From NCBI GenBank assembly GCA_036567085.1, contig DATCVG010000015.1, positions 1-43,862 on the forward strand: 43,862 nt of DNA, in the 5' to 3' direction. Under the pieces are notes generated by a model. That model was not told the DNA's origin and searched no databases. It saw only the letters and a list, made by a program, of their open reading frames with translations. The position numbers and the translations under genes are program-made. Of this stretch, positions 15,098 to 23,078 are shown piece after piece (within the stretch, counting starts at the first letter, position 1; each line of letters begins with the position of its first letter). This stretch comes from Methylopumilus sp036567085 (lineage in GTDB: Bacteria; Pseudomonadota; Gammaproteobacteria; Burkholderiales; Methylophilaceae).

Positions 15098-16111
15098 ATG
15101 ATTGAATCGCAGCCTAATTTAAGTCAGCAACCTATTCAATTCGAACGAAAATCCCCTAAAAAACAAAAAAATTCCCCTAAAGACCGCTGGTCAGTTGCCG
15201 AAATTGAAGCTTTATATGCACTACCTTTTAGTGACCTTATGTTTAAGGCTCAAACCATTCATCGTGAAAATTTTGATGCTAATAAAGTTCAAGTAAGCAC
15301 ACTCTTGTCTATTAAGACGGGAGGATGTTCAGAAGACTGTGGCTACTGTCCTCAATCTGCCCGCTATGACACCAATGTAGAAAATGAAGCTATGTTGCCG
15401 ATCGATGATGTGCTTAAAGCTGCAAAAGCTGCAAAGGATGCTGGCGCTAGCCGTTTTTGTATGGGAGCTGCTTGGAGAAGTCCAAAGGATAAGGATTTAA
15501 AGCCCGTCTTAGAAATGATTCAAGAAGTTAAAAAAATGGGACTCGAAACTTGCGCAACCCTGGGCATGTTAAAGGATGGGCAAGCCAATATGCTAAAAGA
15601 AGCAGGGCTTGATTATTACAACCATAATTTAGATACAGCGCCTGAATTTTATGGTGACGTAATTTCAACGCGTGTATATCAAGACAGACTTGATACATTA
15701 GACCGTGTTCGAGAAGCTGATCTTCATGTATGTTGTGGCGGCATAGTAGGTATGGGGGAGAGCAGATCTCAACGTGCAGGTTTGATTGCGCAACTCGCCA
15801 ATATGGAAAAGCAGCCTGAGAGTGTGCCGATTAATTTATTAACACAGGTAGAAGGTACACCTTTACATGGAACCGCACCGCTCGATCTTTTTGAGTTTGT
15901 GAGAACGATAGCTGTTGCGAGAATTACGATGCCAAAAAGTTATGTAAGATTATCTGCAGGAAGACAATCGATGCACGAAGGCATTCAATCATTAGCTTTC
16001 CTAGCTGGGGCCAACTCAATTTTTTATGGTGAAAAGTTATTGACGACAGATAATCCGGATGCAAAAGCTGATCAAGCTTTATTTAATAAGTTAGGTATTC
16101 GTCCTATATAA
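15098..16111 (+). CDS. bioB: Biotin synthase
   Basis: BioB is the radical-SAM enzyme that inserts sulfur into dethiobiotin in the last step of biotin synthesis. The 337-residue protein holds the 4Fe-4S cysteines Cys77, Cys81 and Cys84 in GGCSEDCGYC. It also has TCATLGMLKDGQA, YYNHNLDTAPEFY and the C-terminal YVRLSAGRQSMHEG. The first 30 residues are a Lys/Pro-rich extension with a short repeated SPK pattern, not needed for the fold. The start ATG follows AGGGA. It heads a bioB-F-H-C-D cluster. Confidence 0.97.
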   Translation: MIESQPNLSQQPIQFERKSPKKQKNSPKDRWSVAEIEALYALPFSDLMFKAQTIHRENFDANKVQVSTLLSIKTGGCSEDCGYCPQSARYDTNVENEAMLPIDDVLKAAKAAKDAGASRFCMGAAWRSPKDKDLKPVLEMIQEVKKMGLETCATLGMLKDGQANMLKEAGLDYYNHNLDTAPEFYGDVISTRVYQDRLDTLDRVREADLHVCCGGIVGMGESRSQRAGLIAQLANMEKQPESVPINLLTQVEGTPLHGTAPLDLFEFVRTIAVARITMPKSYVRLSAGRQSMHEGIQSLAFLAGANSIFYGEKLLTTDNPDAKADQALFNKLGIRPI

Positions 16112-16118
16112 GTTTGTG

Positions 16119-17291
16119 ATGCAAGATCAAATTTATCATGAACTTCAATCCTTAAAAGACAATCATCTTTTTAGAACAAGAAAATTATTAAGCGGAAGAC
16201 TGGGATCTAATCTTTCTTTTAATCATCAAAATTATTTAAGCTTTTCATCGAATGACTATTTAGGCCTTTCACAAAATCAATCTATCCAAGATGCACTGAT
16301 CGAAGGTATTCATTTATCAGGCAACGGCATGGGGGCTTCTCATCTTATTTCAGGTCATCATGAATTCCATGAGGCGTTTGAAAATGCATTTAGTGAAGCG
16401 CTAAATTTTGAAAGAGCACTTTTATTTTCGTCAGGCTATATGGCTAATATGGGTGTCATCTCAGCATTGGTCGGAAAAGACGATACTATTTTTTCTGATA
16501 AGTTAAATCATGCATCATTAAATGATGCATCTATTCTTTCTCGCGCCATTCATAAAAGATATCGACATCATGATTTACAACATTTAGAAGAGTTACTTCA
16601 TGCATCAAAGTCAAAAGTAAAGCTGATTGTTACTGATGCTGTTTTCAGTATGGATGGAGATTTGGCTAATATTCCAGATTTATTGAGATTATGTGAAATG
16701 TACGATGCTTATCTTTATATAGATGATGCACATGGTTTCGGTGTATTAGGCAAAAACGGCAAAGGCACACTGCAACACTTTTATGATCAAGAAAAAATCA
16801 AAGAACCTTATTCGCCCAGAATTATTTATATGGCAACCCTGGGGAAAGCAGCCGGTATTCATGGCGCTGTCGTAGCATCTTCAAATAATCTTATCGAATA
16901 TTTCATTCAAAAATCCAAACAATATATTTATACAACTGCTATGCCAGCTTTTATAGCGTATGGATTAAAAGAATCTTTAAATCAAATTTTAAAAGCAGAT
17001 CAAATAAGAGTTCACTTAAATAATCTCATTGCACAGTTTAGAGCTAATGTTAAATTTCAAAAAATAGCTTTAGGCAGCTCTTTAACAGCTATTCAGCCTC
17101 TTATTGTAGGAAGTGAAATTAATGCATTAAGATTAAATCAATGGTTAATGGAAAAGGGAATATATGTTCCTGCTATTAGACCCCCTACTGTGCCCCGAGG
17201 CACTTCTCGATTGCGCATTTCACTTTCAGCATTGCATCAAGATAGTGATGTCCTGAGATTAATGAAAACAATATTCAATTTTGAAAGCTAA
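16119..17291 (+). CDS. bioF: 8-amino-7-oxononanoate synthase
   Basis: BioF is a PLP enzyme that condenses pimeloyl-ACP with alanine in the first step of biotin ring assembly. The 390-residue protein shows FSSNDYLGLS, GMGASHLISGHH, the PLP-site stretch YIDDAHGFGVLG and the Schiff-base lysine Lys243 in TLGKAAGIHGA. The ATG at 16119 was chosen over the GTG directly before it. The gene follows bioB by 7 bp and ends 4 bp before bioH. AONS, rather than KBL, is supported by the gene context. Confidence 0.96.
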   Translation: MQDQIYHELQSLKDNHLFRTRKLLSGRLGSNLSFNHQNYLSFSSNDYLGLSQNQSIQDALIEGIHLSGNGMGASHLISGHHEFHEAFENAFSEALNFERALLFSSGYMANMGVISALVGKDDTIFSDKLNHASLNDASILSRAIHKRYRHHDLQHLEELLHASKSKVKLIVTDAVFSMDGDLANIPDLLRLCEMYDAYLYIDDAHGFGVLGKNGKGTLQHFYDQEKIKEPYSPRIIYMATLGKAAGIHGAVVASSNNLIEYFIQKSKQYIYTTAMPAFIAYGLKESLNQILKADQIRVHLNNLIAQFRANVKFQKIALGSSLTAIQPLIVGSEINALRLNQWLMEKGIYVPAIRPPTVPRGTSRLRISLSALHQDSDVLRLMKTIFNFES

Positions 17292-17295
17292 TCTA

Positions 17296-18057
17296 ATGCA
17301 CATTAAAAAAATTGGACAGGGCAAAGATCTTGTTCTTATTCATGGATGGGGGATGCATAGCGGCATATGGAAGCCTATCATTGAGAAATTTTCAAATCAA
17401 TACACCCTTCATCTTGTTGATATTCCTGGTATGGGTAAAAGTCATATCATCGATCCTTATGATCTTAATCATCTAGCTGAAGCAATTAGTAAAGAGTTAC
17501 CATCTTCATTTGATATTTTAGGATGGTCTTTAGGCAGCCTTATTGCTTTAAAAATGAGCCTAATATACCCAAAAAAAATTCGTCGTATGGTTTTGGTGGG
17601 GGGAACGCCTCGTTTTATTAATCAGACAGATTGGAGTCATGGCGTAGATATAAAAGATTTTAATGATTTTGCTAATAAGCTTTTTAAAGACTACAAATCA
17701 ACCATGATAAATTTTTACACTTTACAGCTCATGCATTCAAAACATAGTAAATTGCTTATTAAAAAACTTAAAGACATTAATGATGAAGTGAATGCACCTG
17801 ACGTCAAGTCATTACAACTTAGTCTTGATGTCTTATTAAATAACGATTTGCGAGATGACATTAATAAGATCAAACATCGAACACTTTTAATCGTGGGCGA
17901 AAAGGATCGTTTGACACCAAAATCAGCTTCTGAGTGGCTTGAAAGTCGTTTAAAAGATGGGCAATTAAAAGTAATTCAAGGTGCATCACACATTCCTTTT
18001 TTATCTCACGCGGATGAGTTTTTTGATCATCTCGATCAATTTTTATTAGCAGCATAA
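17296..18057 (+). CDS. bioH: Pimeloyl-ACP methyl ester carboxylesterase
   Basis: BioH releases pimeloyl-ACP from its methyl ester, the step that ends BioC-shielded chain growth. The 253-residue alpha/beta hydrolase begins with the oxyanion motif LIHGWGMHSGIW. The catalytic triad is probably Ser78 (GWSLGS), Asp204 (GEKDRLTP) and His232 (GASHIPFL). The ATG at 17296 matches the usual BioH start; the TTG at 17281 is inside bioF. Placement between bioF and bioC makes the assignment strong. Confidence 0.94.
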   Translation: MHIKKIGQGKDLVLIHGWGMHSGIWKPIIEKFSNQYTLHLVDIPGMGKSHIIDPYDLNHLAEAISKELPSSFDILGWSLGSLIALKMSLIYPKKIRRMVLVGGTPRFINQTDWSHGVDIKDFNDFANKLFKDYKSTMINFYTLQLMHSKHSKLLIKKLKDINDEVNAPDVKSLQLSLDVLLNNDLRDDINKIKHRTLLIVGEKDRLTPKSASEWLESRLKDGQLKVIQGASHIPFLSHADEFFDHLDQFLLAA

Positions 18058-18059
18058 TC

Positions 18060-18929
18060 ATGACTCAGCATCATATTGACAAGAAAAGAGCTCAAGCATC
18101 ATTCAATAAAGCTTCGTCTTCATATGAGAACAATGCTGTTCTTCAGAAGCATGTGCTAGGAGAGATGTTCTTAAGGCTTAAATTACTCAAAATTAATCCT
18201 AGCAGTATTCTTGACCTAGGCTGTGGACCGGGTAATGCAGGACCTGATTTAAAAAATTTTTATAAGCCTCATGATCTTATTTATTTAGATTTTGCATATG
18301 AGATGCTAAAAAAAGCAAAAGAAAAAAACAGAGATCATTTCTTAAAAGCATTTTCAAGCAGAACGACACAGCAATTTATATGCGCAGATATGGAAGCTAT
18401 CCCATTGGAAGAAAATAGTATCGATATGGTTTGGTCAAATTTATCTCTTCAATGGTGCAATGACCTTGATCTTGTATTTGCTCAGATAGCAAAAATATTA
18501 ACTCATAATGGACTTTTTATATTTAGCACGTTTGGACCGAGCACACTTCATGAATTAAGAACTTCACTCGCATCATTTTCTGAGCACTCCCACGTAAATC
18601 AATTTATTGATATGCATGATATTGGCGATGCACTAATACGATGTGGCTTTTCAGACCCAGTCTTAGATGTAGATGTTTATTCACTAACATATAGTACATT
18701 TAAAGAAATTATGTATGACTTGAAGCATATTGGCGCTCGAAATGCACTTCAGGGAAGAGCAAAGGGTATGACAGGCAAAGGCTTCTTATACCAATTGGAA
18801 AAATTGTATGAAGTTTACAGAGCTAATGATAAATTACCTGCAAGTTACGAGGTTGTGTATGGGCACGCATGGAGAGTGAATAAGCCGCATAATGAGTCAT
18901 CAATTATTAAGTTTTATTCAAAACAATAA
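18060..18929 (+). CDS. bioC: Malonyl-ACP O-methyltransferase
   Basis: BioC methylates the free carboxyl of malonyl-ACP so that fatty-acid synthase can build a pimeloyl chain. The 289-residue class I SAM methyltransferase has the family N-terminus KKRAQASFNKASSSYENNAVLQ. The SAM-binding motif LDLGCGPGNAG lies near residue 52, with WSNLSLQWCNDL downstream, typical of BioC. Its stop overlaps the bioD start by one base (TAATG). The length is slightly above that of E. coli BioC (251), as is common in betaproteobacteria. Confidence 0.95.
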   Translation: MTQHHIDKKRAQASFNKASSSYENNAVLQKHVLGEMFLRLKLLKINPSSILDLGCGPGNAGPDLKNFYKPHDLIYLDFAYEMLKKAKEKNRDHFLKAFSSRTTQQFICADMEAIPLEENSIDMVWSNLSLQWCNDLDLVFAQIAKILTHNGLFIFSTFGPSTLHELRTSLASFSEHSHVNQFIDMHDIGDALIRCGFSDPVLDVDVYSLTYSTFKEIMYDLKHIGARNALQGRAKGMTGKGFLYQLEKLYEVYRANDKLPASYEVVYGHAWRVNKPHNESSIIKFYSKQ

Positions 18930-19621
18930 TGCATTCATTTTTTATAACTGGTACTGATACGAACATAGGAAAGACTGCTGTTACTTGCAGTTTAATTGCT
19001 AAATATATCGAAGAAGGATTTCGTGTGGGAGGTATGAAACCTGTCGCTGCTGGATGTTTTATCGAAAATGGGCATATCATATATGAAGATGTACAGAAGA
19101 TTATAGAAGTAAGCAATGTTGATTTAATTACCAATCAAATTAATCCTTATCAATTTGAGGCACCGATAGCGCCTCATATTAGTTTCAAGAAAAATAAAAA
19201 AGAAATTGATATTCATCTAATTAAAAAGCATTTGCAATTATTCAAAAAACAGATGGATTATTTATTTATTGAAGGCGCTGGAGGTTTTGCTGTGCCTTTG
19301 ACAGAGAATTTTTCAACTGTTGATTTAATTAAAGCCCTAGATATACCAGTTATTTTGGTAGTAGGTATGAGGTTAGGCTGCATCAATCATGCTCTATTAA
19401 CAGTTGAATCAATTTTAAATAAAAAAATAAAGCTTTGTGGCTGGGTTGCTAATCGAATTGATCAACATATGCTAGCTTATGAAGAGAATATATCTTTTTT
19501 AAAAGAAAGGATTGAGGCGCCTTGTTTGGGCGAAGTGCCTTATTTCAAAAATTTTGATCCTTACAAAGCATCAAAATTTATCGATATAAATATGCTTAAC
19601 GATAAAGTCCGTGAAGATTAA
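18929..19621 (+). CDS. bioD: Dethiobiotin synthetase
   Basis: BioD closes the ureido ring of 7,8-diaminopelargonate with ATP and CO2. The 230-residue P-loop protein starts with FFITGTDTNIGKTAVT (P-loop about 8-16). It also contains GGMKPVAAG, IAPHISFK and FIEGAGGFAVPL, the family catalytic motifs. It is the last gene of the biotin cluster in the window; bioA, which makes its substrate, is not here. Its 3' end overlaps the convergent nadD by 26 bp, so the last residues of both proteins are encoded on opposite strands of the same DNA. Confidence 0.96.
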   Translation: MHSFFITGTDTNIGKTAVTCSLIAKYIEEGFRVGGMKPVAAGCFIENGHIIYEDVQKIIEVSNVDLITNQINPYQFEAPIAPHISFKKNKKEIDIHLIKKHLQLFKKQMDYLFIEGAGGFAVPLTENFSTVDLIKALDIPVILVVGMRLGCINHALLTVESILNKKIKLCGWVANRIDQHMLAYEENISFLKERIEAPCLGEVPYFKNFDPYKASKFIDINMLNDKVRED

Positions 19622-20255
19622 TATAGTCAGCAACAGCTGCAGGTAAAAGATCCGTAAGATTTTTATTTGAATAAATAGCATCTCGAATTTGAGATGACGA
19701 GATATCAATGTACTCAAATTTTTTTGTCATAATTAGTCCGTAACTAGATCCGCGAAGATCCTCAATATTTTGAGTGAGCCTTTCACTCCATTCTTTTTTT
19801 AGAGCTGATGTTAATTGATCTACAATAATGGGGGATTCGCGTCTTTCTACTATTAATATATGGCAATAATTAAAAAGCTCATTCCATAAATGCCATGACT
19901 CAAGGTTTAGAAATGCATCGCTTCCCATTAAGAAACAAAACGCTTGATCCTCTTTTTTTTCTATTATAAGACTTTGCAATGTTTCAATCGTATAAGAGGG
20001 TTTAAGATCGTTTTGATTTTTTTTAATTTCACGGTCATCGGTAAAGAAATTAGTGTATGGATTGAGCGCGAGATTAAGCATTTCTACGCGATGCTTATTT
20101 TCTAAAACGATATTTTTGTGAGGCGCTAAACCAGATGGAATAAAAAGCACTTTAGATAATGTCGCAACATCTTGCCAGGCTTTAGCTAATTTAATATGAC
20201 CATAGTGTATTGGATCGAATGCGCCACCTAATACACCAATAAGTTTCAAAGACAT
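19596..20255 (-). CDS. nadD: Nicotinate-nucleotide adenylyltransferase
   Basis: NadD makes deamido-NAD from nicotinate mononucleotide and ATP. The 219-residue protein shows the nucleotidyltransferase motif GGAFDPIHYGHIKLA with the HxGH signature, FIPSGLAPHK, the substrate motif LMGSDAFLNLESWHLW and the C-terminal SSSQIRDAI. It lies 3 bp after proA as the last gene of the adk-leuS-lptE-holA-proA-nadD run. rsfS and rlmH, which often follow nadD, are absent; the biotin cluster converges here instead. Confidence 0.96.
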   Translation of the reverse strand: MSLKLIGVLGGAFDPIHYGHIKLAKAWQDVATLSKVLFIPSGLAPHKNIVLENKHRVEMLNLALNPYTNFFTDDREIKKNQNDLKPSYTIETLQSLIIEKKEDQAFCFLMGSDAFLNLESWHLWNELFNYCHILIVERRESPIIVDQLTSALKKEWSERLTQNIEDLRGSSYGLIMTKKFEYIDISSSQIRDAIYSNKNLTDLLPAAVADYINLHGLYR

Positions 20256-20258
20256 TCC

Positions 20259-21518
20259 TTACTTACGTATATGCCCATTGCCTAATACGATATATTTGAG
20301 CGAAGTAAGTCCTTCAAGTCCTACAGGGCCTCTTGCATGTAATTTATTTGTTGAAATGCCTATTTCAGCACCTAAGCCATATTCAAAGCCATCAGCAAAA
20401 CGAGTTGAAGCATTCACCATAACGCTACTTGAATCTACTTCTTTCAAGAATTGCATAGCGCGTTCATAGTTTTCAGTGACGATAGCATCTGTATGATGAG
20501 AAGAATATTGATTAATATGATGAATTGCATCATTGATGTCATCGACAATCTTGCATGAAATAATTGCATCAAGATATTCAGTGTAAAAATCATCTTCACT
20601 TGCTGATTTAATCCCTTTAACAAGTTTCAAAGTTTCTTTACATCCACGAACCTCAACTTTATGTTGATGAAGCATTTTTACAATTTTTGGTAAAAAACCG
20701 CTTGCAATATCTTTAGATAATAGAAGTGATTCGGTCGTATTGCATGTACCTAATCTTTGAGTTTTAGAATTCTCAATAATTTTAAGTGCTTTATTTAGGT
20801 CTGCATTTTTATCTACAAAGACATGGCAATTTCCATCTAAGTGTTTAATGACAGGTACGGTTGCCTCATCACTAATCATCTTAGTTAAGCTTTTGCCACC
20901 TCTTGGAATGATCACATCAATATAGTCATTAAGCTTAATCATGCCTTTAACTATAGATCTATCGGTTAAATCAATCACTTGAACAGCTTGATCCGAAAGA
21001 TCAGCTTTTTTAAGCGCCTCATGAATAAGATTGCTTAAAGCAATATTGGAATGAATAGATTCGCTACCCCCTCTTAATATAATGGCATTTCCCGATTTGA
21101 TAGATAAGCTCGCTGCATCAATAGTGACATTAGGACGAGATTCGTAGATCATGCCTATGACACCAAGAGCTACACGCATTTGACCGACTTGAATACCCGA
21201 TGGACGTGTATTCAAACGCAGAATTTCACCAATAGGATCCTTAAGGTCAATAATATCTTGTATGCCTTTAATCATCGAATCAATAGTTTTGCTTGAAATG
21301 ATAAGACGATCGATGGAAGCGCGATCTAATTTATTTTTTTTAGCTTCTTTAACATCTTTCTCATTGGCTTTTAGAATAGTTTTTGTTTTTGTATTTAAAA
21401 GATGAATGAGATGAGTCAATGCATCATTTTTTTGTTGTGTTGATGCTTTAGCCATCAGGCGAGAAGCTTTTTTTGCTTCTAGTCCAATCTTTTTAAGATA
21501 TTGATTAATATTTGTCAT
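20259..21518 (-). CDS. proA: Gamma-glutamyl phosphate reductase
   Basis: ProA reduces gamma-glutamyl phosphate to glutamate semialdehyde with NADPH in proline synthesis. The 419-residue protein has the aldehyde-dehydrogenase fold. Its active cysteine is in QRLGTCNTTESLL, the cofactor region GMIYESRPNVTIDAASL and the SGNAIILRGGSE stretch are present, and the ending contains ADGFEYGLGAEIGIST and HARGPVGLEGLT. The length is as in E. coli. proB is not in the window. It follows holA after a 39-bp gap. Confidence 0.97.
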   Translation of the reverse strand: MTNINQYLKKIGLEAKKASRLMAKASTQQKNDALTHLIHLLNTKTKTILKANEKDVKEAKKNKLDRASIDRLIISSKTIDSMIKGIQDIIDLKDPIGEILRLNTRPSGIQVGQMRVALGVIGMIYESRPNVTIDAASLSIKSGNAIILRGGSESIHSNIALSNLIHEALKKADLSDQAVQVIDLTDRSIVKGMIKLNDYIDVIIPRGGKSLTKMISDEATVPVIKHLDGNCHVFVDKNADLNKALKIIENSKTQRLGTCNTTESLLLSKDIASGFLPKIVKMLHQHKVEVRGCKETLKLVKGIKSASEDDFYTEYLDAIISCKIVDDINDAIHHINQYSSHHTDAIVTENYERAMQFLKEVDSSSVMVNASTRFADGFEYGLGAEIGISTNKLHARGPVGLEGLTSLKYIVLGNGHIRK

Positions 21519-21557
21519 GTGTGAATTATACGCGTTAAGAAATTAACTTGTATAGGA

Positions 21558-22586
21558 TCAAATTTTTCGGCCTCGAGATGCTATTTTTGCAAGCCCCAGG
21601 CAAAGTCTGGTTATTTCTAGCCAAGCATCACCCGGTGAAACACCCTTTGATATTTTATCTATCTCAGATAGTTTTTGAATAGCTGCTCTTAGATGTTTGA
21701 GTGAAAAAAAAGATAATGCTTGTTTAGTAAATAATAGCTTATCTCCAAATATTCTTGATTTTGTGAGATGGTTTTCCAAAGATTGGCCTCTGAAATCAAG
21801 TTCTTTTATTTCAAGCATAGGCTTTAATACCCAAGAAAGGGAGCTTGTAATACTAATAGGATTTTGGCCTTCTTCTTTTAAGAAATTAAGCGTTGAAATG
21901 GTTTTCATCTGGTCGCCATTTAATACATATTCAGTGAGCTCAAAAGCATCATAACGAGAGACATTTGAAATAGATTGTGAAACTTTTTCATATGAAATTG
22001 ATTGGCTTGGAAAAAGTAATGCTAATTTATTTAATTCTTGGTCAGCGGCAAGCATATTCCCATGAACAAATTGACTAATCAGCTGAATACTTTCTTCATC
22101 TAAGTTTATTGATAATAAAGAAGCTCTTTTGTTTAGCCAAAAAGGGAGTTCGGATGGTTTAATTTCATCAAGTCTAATTGTATAAGCAATTTTTTCAATT
22201 TCTTTAAACCATTTCTGCAGCTTTGTTTCCTTATCTATTTGGGGCAAATGAACAACAATCAGGTCATCTTGAGAAAAATTTTGGATAATTTCATAAAAAG
22301 ACTCCCCACCTTCAGCATTTATTTTTCCTGAGGGAATGATTATTTCAATAATGCGTTTTTGAGAAAACAAGCCCTGGGAGCGAAGGGATGAAGCACATTG
22401 ATCCCATTTAAAATAACGATCAATAGTAAAGCTTAATTTTTCTGTATAACTTAGCTCTTTTGCAAATTGACGGATGATGTCGAAAGCCTCTTTTCTTGAG
22501 AGTGCTTCATCCCCCAAAAGAAGGAATTTTGATTGCTGATTTTTTTGAAGCTCTTTACTAAAAGCTTCAGAATCAAATACTGCCAT
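21558..22586 (-). CDS. holA: DNA polymerase III delta subunit
   Basis: HolA is the clamp-loader subunit that opens the beta sliding clamp. The 342-residue protein has the usual weakly conserved sequence: N-terminal FLLLGDEALSRKEAFDIIRQFA, the central VVHLPQIDKETKLQKWF and WLNKRASLLSINLDEESIQLI, the QELNKLALLFP motif, and a C-terminal helical domain. Its place directly after lptE, 3 bp away, in the leuS-lptE-holA order confirms the call. The length is normal. Confidence 0.94.
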   Translation of the reverse strand: MAVFDSEAFSKELQKNQQSKFLLLGDEALSRKEAFDIIRQFAKELSYTEKLSFTIDRYFKWDQCASSLRSQGLFSQKRIIEIIIPSGKINAEGGESFYEIIQNFSQDDLIVVHLPQIDKETKLQKWFKEIEKIAYTIRLDEIKPSELPFWLNKRASLLSINLDEESIQLISQFVHGNMLAADQELNKLALLFPSQSISYEKVSQSISNVSRYDAFELTEYVLNGDQMKTISTLNFLKEEGQNPISITSSLSWVLKPMLEIKELDFRGQSLENHLTKSRIFGDKLLFTKQALSFFSLKHLRAAIQKLSEIDKISKGVSPGDAWLEITRLCLGLAKIASRGRKI

Positions 22587-22589
22587 TAA

Positions 22590-23078
22590 TTATTTATTTG
22601 AAAGCTGAATTTGATTAAATAGATTTGTAATAGCTTCATTACGCATAGATTCATTAAGCTGTCTTTCTTCTTCTTCTTTACCAATAAGATTTGAGTCACT
22701 GAAGGTAAAGTCACGACGCGTTTCTATAATATTTTCTTGGCTCCAAGTTTCACTATCTATAGTTTTAATTCGGTAACGAACTCTATAGAAAATCTCAAAT
22801 TCTCGAACAAGACCTTGACCACTTAAAGACAAAATTCTTTTTTCGCTCTCTTCACTAAGAAGTTCAATTCTTAATTCTGGATTTTCTGTCGGAAGAATAA
22901 TAGTCACATTATTACTAGCTAGAGTTTTTTTGAGATTTTTTGTAAAACTTAATTCTTTACCTTCTAAGCTGATTGTTTTAAATGATATTTCTGTCATACC
23001 TCTCAAATGAAATCCACAGCTTGTTATCATCAAAAGCATGAAGAGCGTTATAAATTTTTTATATATAGTATTCATCAT
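22590..23078 (-). CDS. lptE: LPS-assembly lipoprotein LptE
   Basis: LptE is an outer-membrane lipoprotein that plugs the LptD barrel and helps place lipopolysaccharide in the outer leaflet. The 162-residue protein has a lipoprotein signal with lipobox MITSC (lipidated Cys21). GFHLRG follows, the LptE hallmark, and the LSGQGLVREFEIFYRVRYRI region is typical. Two adjacent ATG codons (23078 and 23075) can serve as start, right after the leuS stop (TAAATGATG). Its partner LptD is encoded 6 kb away on the same strand. Confidence 0.94.
   Translation of the reverse strand: MMNTIYKKFITLFMLLMITSCGFHLRGMTEISFKTISLEGKELSFTKNLKKTLASNNVTIILPTENPELRIELLSEESEKRILSLSGQGLVREFEIFYRVRYRIKTIDSETWSQENIIETRRDFTFSDSNLIGKEEEERQLNESMRNEAITNLFNQIQLSNK

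Noticed and set aside
15147..15182. Direct repeat of TCCCCTAAA in the start of bioB
   Set aside because: It encodes a Lys/Pro-rich low-complexity tail (two SPK units); only two copies, no sign of a functional DNA repeat.
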